Source: Synechococcus sp. UW179A (GTDB taxonomy: Bacteria > Cyanobacteriota > Cyanobacteriia > PCC-6307 > Cyanobiaceae). From it: a stretch of DNA of 61,979 nucleotides. The notes under the pieces were generated by a model. The model saw only the letters and a list, made by a program, of their open reading frames with translations, was not told where the DNA came from and ran no database searches. The stretch covers positions 1 through 61,979 of the forward strand of contig NZ_UCNJ01000007.1 in the NCBI RefSeq assembly GCF_900473965.1, given 5' to 3'. Within the stretch, counting starts at the first letter, position 1; the number at the start of each line of letters is the position of its first letter. The position numbers were made by a program, and so were the translations under genes. This document shows, piece by piece, positions 32,781 through 41,418 of this stretch.

Positions 32781-33288
32781 AGCTGTGTCGTCTTTGGCTT
32801 CTAGTCTTCTTTACTTTTTAATATATATCAATACTTTTTCAGGTTTGTTTGGTCCGATCTGATGGGTTCCAGTGCGCTAATCATTGTGCTCGCTATTGGT
32901 TGGTAACTGCAGTTAATGCTCATTCGTTGGCAATGATTGATGACGACTTCCTGGTATCTGCGAGCCAGGGCTGAAGCGATACCCCGCTTGGCTTTCGTTG
33001 GTCTGCGGCTTCGGCTGCTGCCCCTGCTGCATCTGGTTGGCAGTCGGCTGTGTTCGGGACAGACGTGTTGTGCCTCACTGCCAAAGTTGATCAATCGCTG
33101 GATCGGATCGTTTTGGCTGGAAGTAGCGGCATCAAGTCTCCAGTTGATGTTCGAGGGCCTTGGCTTGTTTTTCGTAACAGCTGTTGCTTTTGGGATCGAC
33201 AGCAACCTGAGACCCCTTTCTTCTTGGCTGGTGTTGTATTTGGTATGACAGGGATTGGCTGGTCATCGATTGCTGAGGAGCAAACGCA
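32781..33288 (+). other. Gap before mntB, possible gene remnant
   Basis: A plus-strand frame from about 32935 to 33292 is protein-like (MIDDDFLVSASQG, stop, SDTPLGFRW, then GTDVLCLTAKVDQSLDRIVL and AGVVFGMTGIGWSSIAEE) with one in-frame TGA near 32976. It may be a decayed gene left from the insertion that split mnt; no family recognised. Confidence 0.3.
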
Positions 33289-33363
33289 ATGAGCGCCGTG
33301 GACTGCTTGAACACCTTTGTTTTGAAACAGCATTCGGATCAGAAGGAGCGCAACTTTGCCTGA
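33289..33363 (+). CDS. Possible leader peptide of mntB (24 aa)
   Basis: A 24-codon frame that starts in an ATGA overlap with the frame before it and ends over the mntB start (TTGCCTGA). The overlap would allow coupling. It carries the AAGGAG ribosome-binding site of mntB inside it. Low confidence as a protein. Confidence 0.25.
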   Translation: MSAVDCLNTFVLKQHSDQKERNFA

Positions 33364-34189
33364 CTTTCTTCTGGAACCCTTGCGTCATGACTTCATGGTG
33401 CGCGCGTTGATGATCAGTGCCCTCGTTGGTGGAGTCTGCGGGCTGCTCTCCTGTTACATGACACTCAAAGGCTGGGCCCTGATGGGTGATGCCGTGTCCC
33501 ATGCCGTTCTTCCGGGAGTCGTGCTGGCCTACGCCTTGGGTTTGCCTTTTTCCCTGGGAGCCTTTGTATTTGGTGTGGGCTCGGTGGCCACCATCGGATT
33601 CGTGAAGCAGAAGTCGCGAATCAAGGAAGACACAGTGATCGGCCTCGTGTTCACAGGCTTCTTCGCTCTCGGGCTTGTGCTGGTGTCGAAGACGCGCAGC
33701 AATATTGATCTCACCCAGATCCTGTTTGGCAACGTGCTGGGGATCTCCGCGGCCGATATCCAGCAGACCTGGATGATTTGCCTTGTCGTTGTGGCGCTGC
33801 TGCTGCTGTTCCGACGTGATCTGCTGTTGTTCTGCTTCGATCCCACCCACGCTCGCTCGATTGGCATCAACACCGGTTTTCTCCACTACCTCTTGCTGTC
33901 GGTGCTGTCGCTTGCTGCGGTCGCCGGCTTACAGACCGTTGGCATCATCCTTGTGGTGGCGATGTTGGTGACACCTGGAGCCACGGCCTACCTGCTCACA
34001 GATCGCTTTGATCGCATGACCTGGCTGGCCATCGGCAGCAGTGTGATGTCTAGTCTTCTGGGGGTTTATTTCAGTTATTGGACCGATAGTTCAACAGCTG
34101 GCTGCATCGTTCTTGTTCAGACCGGCCTTTTCTTGCTGGCATTTCTGCTGGCGCCGCGTCACGGAATCTTCTGCCGCCCCTCGTCATAG
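33356..34189 (+). CDS. mntB: Manganese ABC transporter, permease
   Basis: Integral membrane permease of the ABC-3 family, 277 residues, with eight to nine hydrophobic helices. Family marks: MGDAVSHAVLPGVVLAY near residue 43 and GLQTVGIILVVAMLVTPGAT near 205. It starts at TTG 33356, supported by AAGGAG seven bases upstream. It should pair with MntA and MntC although 2.3 kb with other genes lies between; the pairing is inferred since the zinc system has its own permease. Confidence 0.82.
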   Translation: MPDFLLEPLRHDFMVRALMISALVGGVCGLLSCYMTLKGWALMGDAVSHAVLPGVVLAYALGLPFSLGAFVFGVGSVATIGFVKQKSRIKEDTVIGLVFTGFFALGLVLVSKTRSNIDLTQILFGNVLGISAADIQQTWMICLVVVALLLLFRRDLLLFCFDPTHARSIGINTGFLHYLLLSVLSLAAVAGLQTVGIILVVAMLVTPGATAYLLTDRFDRMTWLAIGSSVMSSLLGVYFSYWTDSSTAGCIVLVQTGLFLLAFLLAPRHGIFCRPSS

Positions 34190-34255
34190 GTTTCTGTCTG
34201 ATCGTTTACGCATTCCAGTGCTTTAGCTAACCAGAGCTAAGCAAGGATCTTTTCT

Positions 34256-34849
34256 ATGTCTGTGATGCACCGTTCCTCAGCTGCTGCTGCCGCTTTGGCG
34301 GCCTCATCTTTGATGTGTGCACAGGTTCAGGCCAGTCCAGCTGTTCATGTCTTCAGTACTGCCATTACTGAGGCTGAAGTTCTTCAGATGCAAAAAGGGT
34401 GGTGCGATGGTCTGCTGGCTATCAGTGCCGCCTATCAGAACAGTGGCTACGACGCAGCAAAAGCCAAGGCGGCGGCTGTCATTGATGGCGCATACGCCTT
34501 CGACTATGGGCCTGTGGCGTTCAAGCCCACCTATGCCACAGGACCCGACACAATCCGCACCACGCGTGAGGGTGCATTGGCTTATTTCGTGGGTCCGGAT
34601 CCCACAATCCCCAAGTTCAGGGACAAGAAGCTGGGATTCGCGACTTACCGCCATTGGGTCAAATGTGAGGTCGAGGACTATGTGGTGCAGCTGTTGGGCA
34701 GCACAGCCAATGCCATGGGGCAAATTATCCTCACCGACTCGCAGGGCCAGACCGCTGCACCTGAGAAGACCTGGACCTTTCTTCGCCAATTAGATGGTTC
34801 GGTTCGCATCGTGCTGCATCACTCATCAGCACCATTTGATGCGCGCTAG
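34256..34849 (+). CDS. Exported protein, often misnamed PR-AMP cyclohydrolase
   Basis: A signal peptide (about residues 1-27) followed by a SnoaL/NTF2-like domain: ITEAEVLQMQKGWCDGLLAI, then IDGAYAFDYGPVAFKPT, TTREGALAYFVGPDP and RIVLHHSSAPF at the end. These match a widespread exported family that databases sometimes label phosphoribosyl-AMP cyclohydrolase without good reason. Function unknown. Transcribed alone after mntB. Confidence 0.7.
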   Translation: MSVMHRSSAAAAALAASSLMCAQVQASPAVHVFSTAITEAEVLQMQKGWCDGLLAISAAYQNSGYDAAKAKAAAVIDGAYAFDYGPVAFKPTYATGPDTIRTTREGALAYFVGPDPTIPKFRDKKLGFATYRHWVKCEVEDYVVQLLGSTANAMGQIILTDSQGQTAAPEKTWTFLRQLDGSVRIVLHHSSAPFDAR

Positions 34850-34920
34850 TTCGTAAAGGGTTTCCATTGGCTGGGCTGATGTTGGAGAATGGGCGAAACA
34901 CATCTGCGTTGTCCAGCCTG

Positions 34921-35202
34921 ATGCTCCTCTCCAACCGATCCGTCGTTCGGGGTTCCCTGGCCGCATTGGCCGCACTCACTCTCGTGGGAGCACAATCGGC
35001 CCGGGCCCACCATGTCCCTGGCGATGATCACACCGGTACCCTTCTCTCTGGTGATTCAACCAGCACGGCCCAGGGCATGAAATCCATCTTCAGCACAAAG
35101 GCTGAAGCTGAGGCCGCTGCCCCAGGCTTCAATTGCTCGGGAGCTCACAAGATGGGCAATCAATGGATGCCTTGTTCATCCCATGGACACGGTGCTCACT
35201 GA
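34921..35202 (+). CDS. DUF3721 exported protein
   Basis: From ATG 34921: signal peptide (to about residue 29, SARAHH), then the DUF3721 pattern FSTKAEAEAAAPGFNCSGAH and KMGNQWMPCSSHGHGAH. Two Cys and several His near the end could bind metal. The family is confined mainly to marine cyanobacteria; function unknown. A second member lies at 56831. Confidence 0.8.
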   Translation: MLLSNRSVVRGSLAALAALTLVGAQSARAHHVPGDDHTGTLLSGDSTSTAQGMKSIFSTKAEAEAAAPGFNCSGAHKMGNQWMPCSSHGHGAH

Positions 35203-35224
35203 TTGCCATTGCTGCCTCAGGCTC

Positions 35225-35713
35225 TCAAAGCTGTGATGGTCTGAGGCGACTTGGTCGGTAACTGAGCAGAAATCTCTGATCCTCGGCTCTGACTGCAGTG
35301 ATGCAGTCTTCTTCTGTGTTCCAAATCCAGATCTGTTGAGGGATCTGATCGGTGTCATTGATTGTGGTGCTGACGGGAGACCCGTAACGGGTTCTGAGCC
35401 CTGCTAGCACCTCCGTCATGTCATCACTGGGAAGGCTGTACACCAGCTGTTCTAATCCTTGGTTACCGAAGCGCAGATCCAGTTGTTCAACGGGGAGTTC
35501 ACCGATGTGCTGGTTGCTGACGCGATAAATGGCCGACGAATCCACTTCCAGAGAACGGGCTGTTCCCAGAGAAATCTCCAGACGCTGTTCAACGGTTGAG
35601 CTGTCCATGCCCCACTGCAAGCCAGGGATGCAGGCCATGGTTTGTCCTGGCGACCAGAGCACTACGGTTGCAATCAGAAGATGCAGCAGCCGTCGCAGCG
35701 AGCGTCGCACCAT
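35225..35713 (-). CDS. Exported hypothetical protein (162 aa)
   Basis: A basic start and a hydrophobic signal segment (LLHLLIATVVLWSPGQTMAC), then CIPGLQWGMDSSTVEQRL and a beta-rich domain (LDLRFGNQGLEQLVYSLPS). The GLxWGMs pattern is common in small secreted proteins with a TBP-like repeat; no named family. Convergent with DUF3721. Confidence 0.55.
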   Translation of the reverse strand: MVRRSLRRLLHLLIATVVLWSPGQTMACIPGLQWGMDSSTVEQRLEISLGTARSLEVDSSAIYRVSNQHIGELPVEQLDLRFGNQGLEQLVYSLPSDDMTEVLAGLRTRYGSPVSTTINDTDQIPQQIWIWNTEEDCITAVRAEDQRFLLSYRPSRLRPSQL

Positions 35714-35800
35714 GACTTCTAAGACGACATCTCTGCTCAGACGTTAGTGCTGATGTACAACGCTGTCTGTTGTGCAGCTGTCGTGCGCTCGCCAAGCTGA

Positions 35801-35884
35801 ATGGTGTCGACATTGCTGCTGATGATCCCTACGTTGATTTGCGGATTCATCAAGGTTGTGCCTGAACTGCCCTGGGCTGAATGA
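35801..35884 (+). CDS. Possible leader membrane peptide (27 aa)
   Basis: A 27-codon hydrophobic frame (MVSTLLLMIPTLICGFIKVV) that ends in an ATGA overlap with the UPF0718 permease gene. It may serve translational coupling or be a small subunit. Evidence is the overlap and the hydrophobic pattern only. Confidence 0.3.
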   Translation: MVSTLLLMIPTLICGFIKVVPELPWAE

Positions 35885-36840
35885 CGCGTCTTGCCACAGC
35901 CTGGGCCATCTTCCAAGGTCTGTTGATCGAGGCACTTCCCTTTTTGATGCTGGGTGTCACCATTGCCGGCCTCGCCCGCTGGCTGGTTCCCCAGTCAGCC
36001 TGGGTCCGTCGTTTGCCACGGAATCCCCTGCTTGCACCGGTCGTGGGGGCATTACTTGGGTTTGCACTTCCAGCCTGCGAATGTGGCAACGTGCCTGTGG
36101 CACGTCGCCTCTTGGCCAGCGGAGCCCCGCTGGGTACGGGATTTGGTTTTCTCTTCGCTGCGCCCGTTCTCAACCCCATTGTTCTGGCCAGTACCTGGGC
36201 GGCATTTCCCGATAAGACCTGGTTGCTTTGGGCCAGGCCTGCAGGGGCTTTTTTAATTGCTCTTGCTTTAAGCGCCTTGCTTGGGCTGATTCCTGAATCC
36301 CGTTTGCTTGAGGGGGCACTGCTGGAGGAGCGCAGGCTCAGTCAGCCCCTGTCCAGCATCGGGCTGTTGGAGCGTCGAATAGGGATGGTCGGATCAGGCC
36401 CTGCCAAGTCTGCAATGAAAGCCCGACCCTCGGCTTTTCTGCCGCGTGAACTTCTTTCCCACAGCACCCGGGAATTCCTCAGCCTGCTCACACTGCTGGT
36501 GCTCGGAAGTGCTCTGGCTGCCGTGGTGCAGACCTGGCTGCCACGCAGCTTGCTGCTGGCGCTTGGCAGTGCGCCGACACTCTCGGTGTTGGCGCTGATG
36601 TTGCTGGCGCTCGTGGTCTCGGTGTGTTCCAGCGTGGATGCTTTTCTGGCACTCGGCTTTGCTGCCCAGGTCACCCCAGGAGCTTTGCTGGCTTTCCTGT
36701 TGCTGGGGCCGGTGGTTGATCTCAAACTGGTTGGATTGTTCACCGTTTTGCTCACTCCGCGAGCAATTGCAATTACAGCGCTGTCTGCATCACTGATGGT
36801 TCTGTTGATTGGCCAGTGGGTGAACCTGATTCAGCTCTGA
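35881..36840 (+). CDS. UPF0718 (DUF318/YraQ-type) permease
   Basis: A membrane protein of 319 residues with eight or so helices in two halves. Family marks: ALPFLMLGVTIAGLARWLVP, PACECGNVPVARRLLASGAP (with the conserved CxC) and VCSSVDAFLALGFAAQVTPG, then LGPVVDLKL. In Bacillus the homologue YcgR is Zur-controlled and paired with YcgQ, as here. It is the first of three coupled genes. A role in metal (probably zinc) transport is inferred from that parallel. Confidence 0.8.
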   Translation: MTRLATAWAIFQGLLIEALPFLMLGVTIAGLARWLVPQSAWVRRLPRNPLLAPVVGALLGFALPACECGNVPVARRLLASGAPLGTGFGFLFAAPVLNPIVLASTWAAFPDKTWLLWARPAGAFLIALALSALLGLIPESRLLEGALLEERRLSQPLSSIGLLERRIGMVGSGPAKSAMKARPSAFLPRELLSHSTREFLSLLTLLVLGSALAAVVQTWLPRSLLLALGSAPTLSVLALMLLALVVSVCSSVDAFLALGFAAQVTPGALLAFLLLGPVVDLKLVGLFTVLLTPRAIAITALSASLMVLLIGQWVNLIQL

Positions 36841-36856
36841 TGTGGTGGCCGCTCCG

Positions 36857-37546
36857 ATGAGATCTCTGCGTCACCTCCGTCGGGCTGCTGTTCTCCCCCC
36901 TCTGGTGCTCACACTCTGGGGTTGGGTGTTGGTATGGAGCACTCTTTCGTCCAGGTTGGATCTGCTGCTGAATGCGGCCTTTCACCCAGTGGTCGCCGTT
37001 GCCGGTGTGGTCCTGATGCTGGTTGGACTGATGCAGCTGCGGTTGGCTGGTCGGCGTCGCGTGCCAGTTGCTCCTCTCGGCTGGCTGTCGTCCGCAGTTG
37101 TGGCGTTGTTGATCCTGTTTCTGCCTCCACAACCATCGTTCAGCGACCTGGCCGCGAACCGTCCGGACAGTCTTCCGGCGGCACCCACTTTGAGCTTTTT
37201 CCTGCCTCCGGAGCAGCGCACCCTGACGGAGTGGGTTCGGTTGCTTCGCAGTCAGCCTGACCCGGAGTTGCACGCTGGAGATCCTGTGCGGATCAGCGGT
37301 TTTGTGCTGGATCGACCGGGAGAACCATTGCAGCTGGCCCGCTTGACCGTGCGTTGTTGCCTCGCGGATGCCACGCCAGCAGGCCTGCCAGTGGACTGGC
37401 CGGCTGAAGCCGATCCGAGGGTGGATCAATGGTTTGAGATCGAGGGAACGATGACTGTTCAGGAGCGCAATGGGGTGCCGGTCAGTGTGGTGAAACCCAC
37501 CAAGCTGACACTGATTCCAAGGCCTGAGCGGCCGCTCGAACCATGA
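36857..37546 (+). CDS. TIGR03943 family membrane protein
   Basis: The YcgQ-type partner of UPF0718. Two N-terminal hydrophobic helices, a membrane-proximal segment, then a soluble domain with VRISGFVLDRPGEPLQLARL, RCCLADATPAGLPVDWPAEA and WFEIEGTMTVQE. The RCC pair is a likely metal site. ATG 36857 is preferred to GTG 36842. Its stop overlaps the next start by four bases. Confidence 0.8.
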   Translation: MRSLRHLRRAAVLPPLVLTLWGWVLVWSTLSSRLDLLLNAAFHPVVAVAGVVLMLVGLMQLRLAGRRRVPVAPLGWLSSAVVALLILFLPPQPSFSDLAANRPDSLPAAPTLSFFLPPEQRTLTEWVRLLRSQPDPELHAGDPVRISGFVLDRPGEPLQLARLTVRCCLADATPAGLPVDWPAEADPRVDQWFEIEGTMTVQERNGVPVSVVKPTKLTLIPRPERPLEP

Positions 37547-38928
37547 CCATGCCGGCTTCATCGTCACGGCCTCGGCTGTTGCTCGGGTGTCTTGCGGCTC
37601 TGGTTGGACTGGCTGTTGTGCAACAGCAGATCCTGCTGCGACGACCACCTTGGCTTCAGTCCGTTGCCATTCAGCCGCTTCGTTCCGGAGCCGCTGCGCT
37701 GGATGTCATCTTCAGCAGGCCGATGGATCGCTCCACTGTCGCAGCCAGTTCATTAGTTCCGGATCTTCCTCACAGCTGGTTTGGGCGACAGGATCGACTA
37801 CGGCTTCTGGTGGACTCTGGCCAACCCATTGCGGGACCGCTTCGCCTGGAACTGCTTGGTGAGGATCTGCGGCAGTTGCCCCTGAAAAGCCAGGTGGTCT
37901 GGTGGAACCCCAGGCCGCACCTGCTTGCGGTGGTGCCTAGCGAGGATGGAGAACGATTGAAGCTGCGCTTGCGAGATGGACGATGGCAATCGCTTGCGCC
38001 TGTGCAGCAACGCATCCTGCAGATTGAACCACTGGGGAATGGCACCGGGGTCGCATTGGTCAGTGATGACAGTGAGGCACGGCAACGGGTGCTGTTGCGT
38101 CAACTGGATCAGCATGCTCTGAGCATCCGCGAGCAAGGTCTTACGGATCCGGCGCTGGGCAGCCTTGAAACGCTGGAGTCTGGAGACTCGGGATCTCTCT
38201 TGTTTGCTCATCTAAGCAGCAATCAACTTGGTGAATTGCTGGTTCAGCTCGGAGGGTTTGAGCCAGATAGTGATCGTGTTTGGATTCAGTCTGAAGGCAA
38301 AGAGCCACGGCTTCTCGACTTGAAGCCCAGCGGTCCTCTGCGTTTGCTTCCCGACGGCAACGGACTGGTGTTGCCCTCCTTTGACGGTCTGGAGTTGTTG
38401 CCCCTGAATCCTTCCCTGGATGGAGGATCACGACAGTCGCTTCCGGGAAGTCGGGAGGTGAAGGCCTTCTGCTCCGGCTCCGGGCGCGCTCTGCTTGTGC
38501 GTCATTGGCCTGACTACCGCCGATCCCTCGAGCTGGTGATTCCGGCTCGGCCTCCACAGCAGGTCTGGTTGGGTGAAGCCGGGGTGATGGCGGCGGCCTG
38601 CGATAACGGTGGTGATCGTCTCTGGCTGGTGCTGCGTGAAGCCGGACTGCGCACCGAGGATGTGCTCTTGCAGCTCGACAGCGAGGGTCAGGAGATTCGT
38701 CGACGCTCCCTGGGGCCATGGCGATTGAGCTCGGGGTCGGAACTCGATTACGACCCGGTCAGTGATCAATTGCTCACGGTGGTTCAGAAGCCAGCTGCGG
38801 ATCATGGTCGGATTGCTCTGATTTCTGGAAGCAGCCTCGGTCTTGAGGTGCTCGAGCAACCCGCGGTGCTGGCGCGTTGGCTACCGGCGGGAGGCGTATT
38901 GACTGACTTTTCGGACCCCTCTCGATAA
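37543..38928 (+). CDS. Exported propeller-like protein (461 aa)
   Basis: An N-terminal signal-anchor (about residues 10-30), an Ig-like part (AALDVIFSRPMDRSTVAASS) and a long Leu/Gly/Asp-rich C-terminal region with repeating strand pairs, like a TolB/WD-type propeller. Two Cys (AFCSGSGR, AAACDNGG) are in the second half. No family recognised. It is coupled to the TIGR03943 gene by ATGA, and znuC follows after 25 bases with a Zur-like box in between. I infer a periplasmic role in zinc handling. Confidence 0.55.
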   Translation: MTMPASSSRPRLLLGCLAALVGLAVVQQQILLRRPPWLQSVAIQPLRSGAAALDVIFSRPMDRSTVAASSLVPDLPHSWFGRQDRLRLLVDSGQPIAGPLRLELLGEDLRQLPLKSQVVWWNPRPHLLAVVPSEDGERLKLRLRDGRWQSLAPVQQRILQIEPLGNGTGVALVSDDSEARQRVLLRQLDQHALSIREQGLTDPALGSLETLESGDSGSLLFAHLSSNQLGELLVQLGGFEPDSDRVWIQSEGKEPRLLDLKPSGPLRLLPDGNGLVLPSFDGLELLPLNPSLDGGSRQSLPGSREVKAFCSGSGRALLVRHWPDYRRSLELVIPARPPQQVWLGEAGVMAAACDNGGDRLWLVLREAGLRTEDVLLQLDSEGQEIRRRSLGPWRLSSGSELDYDPVSDQLLTVVQKPAADHGRIALISGSSLGLEVLEQPAVLARWLPAGGVLTDFSDPSR

Positions 38929-38934
38929 CTTGAC

Positions 38935-38949
38935 TGATAATCGTTCTCA
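38935..38949 (+). promoter_or_regulatory. Zur-like box of znuCB
   Basis: TGATAATCGTTCTCA ends four bases before the znuC ATG at 38954. A bound repressor would cover the transcription and translation start. It excludes a longer znuC reading from TTG 38930. Confidence 0.8.
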
Positions 38950-38953
38950 GCCC

Positions 38954-39655
38954 ATGAGGGTGCCTCCCCTCGTCGCGCAAGGCCTGTCTGTCGCCTATGG
39001 CGACCATGTCGTTGTTGATGATGTGTCGCTGACGCTGGAAGCCGGAACGCTGTCGGCATTGGTGGGCGCCAACGGCACCGGCAAGTCCACTTTGCTGCAT
39101 GTGCTGCAAGGCCGGTTGATCCCCTCCGCTGGCAATGTCGCCTGCGATGGGATGCCGATTCAGAGTTGTCGTGACCGGGTGGTGCTGATGCCGCAGCGGG
39201 GCAGGATTGACTGGTCTTTTCCCATCACGGTGCGTGAGTTCGTCGCACTCGGGGAGATCGGTCACCATTCCTTTGGTTGCTGCGATAGGGAGGCGGCACT
39301 GCAGCGTGTCGGCCTGGAAACACTGGCCACCCGCCGCTTGGATGCGTTATCGGGAGGTCAGCAGCAACGGGCATTACTGGCCAGAACGCTGGTGCAGCCG
39401 TCTCGGGTTCTGTTGCTGGATGAACCTTGCGCTGCTATTGATCCGCCGTCTCGAGAGAAGCTGCTTTCCCTGATGCGTCAACTGGCTGATTCAGGGCACA
39501 CCCTGTTGGTGAGCAACCACGACTGGGGAGCGGCTCTTGATCTCTATGACCGAGTGATTGTGCTCGATGGTCGTGTTCTGGCGGATGGACCACCGCAGCA
39601 GGTGCGCCACAAGCTCAGTAGCCGGCCTGACCGCCTGGAGCACAGCCATGAGTGA
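38954..39655 (+). CDS. znuC: Zinc ABC transporter, ATPase
   Basis: ABC ATPase of 233 residues: Walker A VGANGTGKSTLL, signature LSGGQQQRALLART, Walker B VLLLDEPCAAID and switch His SNHDWG. The start is ATG 38954 (MRVPPLVAQGLSVAYG) because the Zur-like box occupies the region just before. It overlaps znuB by eight bases. With ZnuB and ZnuA it imports Zn. Confidence 0.88.
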   Translation: MRVPPLVAQGLSVAYGDHVVVDDVSLTLEAGTLSALVGANGTGKSTLLHVLQGRLIPSAGNVACDGMPIQSCRDRVVLMPQRGRIDWSFPITVREFVALGEIGHHSFGCCDREAALQRVGLETLATRRLDALSGGQQQRALLARTLVQPSRVLLLDEPCAAIDPPSREKLLSLMRQLADSGHTLLVSNHDWGAALDLYDRVIVLDGRVLADGPPQQVRHKLSSRPDRLEHSHE

Positions 39656-40439
39656 ACTCGATCTGTGGCTGGTGCCATTGCTGATGTCGCTGCTTATTGG
39701 GGTGCTTTGTCCTGTCACCGGCACGTTGCTGGTGACGCAGAGACGAGTGCTGCAGGCCAATCTGATTTCCCATGCCGTTCTCCCGGGCGTCGCCATCGCG
39801 GTGGGATTCGGCGTGGACCCAGCCATCGGCGGTGTGATCAGCGGTCTGCTGGGATCACTGGCGGCTGAGCGCATGCAGCGTGGGCAACCGGCTGGCCAGG
39901 AAGCTGTGATCAACACGGTTCTTGCAGGTTTTCTCGGCCTCGGTGTGCTTTTGATTCCGGTGCTCAACATTCGCCTTGATCTGGAGGCCCTTTTGTTTGG
40001 CGATTTGCTGATTGTGGACTGGTCAGACTTCTACAAAGTGCTTGTGGCTGCCGCCGCGATGGCGTTGTTGCTGCTGACCCGCTATCGACAGCTTGTCTTT
40101 CTGGGTGTTGATCCAGAGGGTGCTGAGGCTTCAGGCTTGCCGGTCAGGAGCCTGCAGTTGGTTCAGGCGCTGGTCACCTCCATGGTGATCGTCAGCGCGA
40201 TGTCTGCAGTTGGAGTGATTCTGGTAATTGGCTTGCTGTGCGCACCGGTGCTTCCGGGTCTCTGTCGAGTCAGCAGTCTGCGTGCCGCGATGCTTCAGTC
40301 GTCGCTGGTGGGCTTGGCCCTTAGTGGCGTGGGCTTCCTTGTTGCTGTTGTTCTCAACTTGCCTCCTGGCCCCCTGATCGGCGTTGTCTGCATGGTTTTG
40401 CTTTGTATCCCGAGACTGCGATTTGCTGACGCGACATGA
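39648..40439 (+). CDS. znuB: Zinc ABC transporter, permease
   Basis: ABC-3 family permease, 263 residues, about eight helices. Marks: LLVTQRRVLQANLISHAVLP near the start and GVILVIGLLCAPVLPGLCR. ATG 39648 lies inside the end of znuC (overlap of eight bases). A frame further upstream exists but overlaps znuC and does not resemble the family. Confidence 0.87.
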   Translation: MSELDLWLVPLLMSLLIGVLCPVTGTLLVTQRRVLQANLISHAVLPGVAIAVGFGVDPAIGGVISGLLGSLAAERMQRGQPAGQEAVINTVLAGFLGLGVLLIPVLNIRLDLEALLFGDLLIVDWSDFYKVLVAAAAMALLLLTRYRQLVFLGVDPEGAEASGLPVRSLQLVQALVTSMVIVSAMSAVGVILVIGLLCAPVLPGLCRVSSLRAAMLQSSLVGLALSGVGFLVAVVLNLPPGPLIGVVCMVLLCIPRLRFADAT

Positions 40440-40452
40440 CTTGCACAGTCGG

Positions 40453-40467
40453 TGAGAATGATTATCA
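40453..40467 (+). promoter_or_regulatory. Zur-like box of znuA
   Basis: TGAGAATGATTATCA, the best palindrome of this type in the window, 24 bases before the znuA start. It gives znuA its own control apart from znuCB. Confidence 0.85.
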
Positions 40468-40491
40468 TTTCCTGAGATATTTTGTCGCACT

Positions 40492-41385
40492 TTGCCTTTC
40501 CCCCTCGTCACGGCAGCAGCAGGAACACTGCTAGCCGCTGCATCTTCAGCCCCAACGGTTGTTGCAGTTGACGGCGTTCTTTGCGACATCACCAAGAAGC
40601 TGGTGGCTGATCAGGCCCGAGTGATTTGCCTGATCCCGCCGGGGGCAGACCCACACACCATGGCCCTCAGGCCTGCTGATCGAAGCAATCTCAGCAAAGC
40701 CAAGCTTGTGCTGCTGAACGGTTACAACCTCACACCCCCTCTCAAGGGCGTCAAAGCCGGTGGACCGGTGGTCTCCGTTGGTGAAATTGCTGTTCCCAGC
40801 AATCCCTTGAATGACCCGCATCTTTGGCATGACCCGGCGATTGCCGCATCCATGACCAATGCGGTTGCGGCCAAGCTCAAGCCTGTTTTCAACGGAACGC
40901 AGGACGCAGCCATTGATCAACGCAGGGCTGCCATGGATTCAGTGCTTGGTTCGCTGGGAACCTGGACGGGTCAGCAGATCAAGACAGTGCCCGCTGAGCA
41001 GCGGGTTCTGATTACAGGACACCGCGCCTATTCCTTCTTGGCACGTCGGTTCGGCATTCGCGAACTTCCTGTTGTTGATGAATACGCCACTGGAGGGCGG
41101 ATGCGCCCCTCCAGCCTGAGTGCCATCAGCAAGGCGATCAAGAAGTCAGGAACCAAGGTGATATTCCCCGAGGCATTGCCCCCGTCCAAAACGATGCGCC
41201 GGATCAGCAAGGCCAGTGGCGTGCCACTGGCAAGCAAGCCCTTGTTTGCTGATGGACAGGCTCCAGGCAAAAGTCTTGTTCAAACAGCAACCGGCAACAT
41301 CTGCACGTTCGTTGTTGCCCAGGGCGGACGTTGTGATGAAAACAGTGCAGCTCAGCTTCAGCAGCGTTGGGCCTCAATTCGCTGA
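40492..41385 (+). CDS. znuA: Zinc ABC transporter, binding protein
   Basis: Periplasmic Zn-binding protein, 297 residues, cluster A-I. Ligands: His 55 (GADPHTM), His 110 (NDPHLWHDP), His 177 (TGHRAYSFLARRF) and Asp 254 (FADGQ); His at the third place marks a zinc type, against Glu in MntC. It lacks the long His-rich loop of many ZnuA proteins; the His tract is on the next gene instead. It starts at TTG 40492; a stop lies in the Zur-like box upstream. The signal peptide is short (about 24 residues). Confidence 0.88.
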   Translation: MPFPLVTAAAGTLLAAASSAPTVVAVDGVLCDITKKLVADQARVICLIPPGADPHTMALRPADRSNLSKAKLVLLNGYNLTPPLKGVKAGGPVVSVGEIAVPSNPLNDPHLWHDPAIAASMTNAVAAKLKPVFNGTQDAAIDQRRAAMDSVLGSLGTWTGQQIKTVPAEQRVLITGHRAYSFLARRFGIRELPVVDEYATGGRMRPSSLSAISKAIKKSGTKVIFPEALPPSKTMRRISKASGVPLASKPLFADGQAPGKSLVQTATGNICTFVVAQGGRCDENSAAQLQQRWASIR

Positions 41386-41418
41386 TTTATCTGCACACTT
41401 TTCTGATTTTCTGATCCA

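Noticed and set aside
36773-37648. 291-codon minus-strand frame over UPF0718 and TIGR03943 genes
   Set aside because: Gln/Arg/His-rich shadow; family motifs lie on the plus strand.
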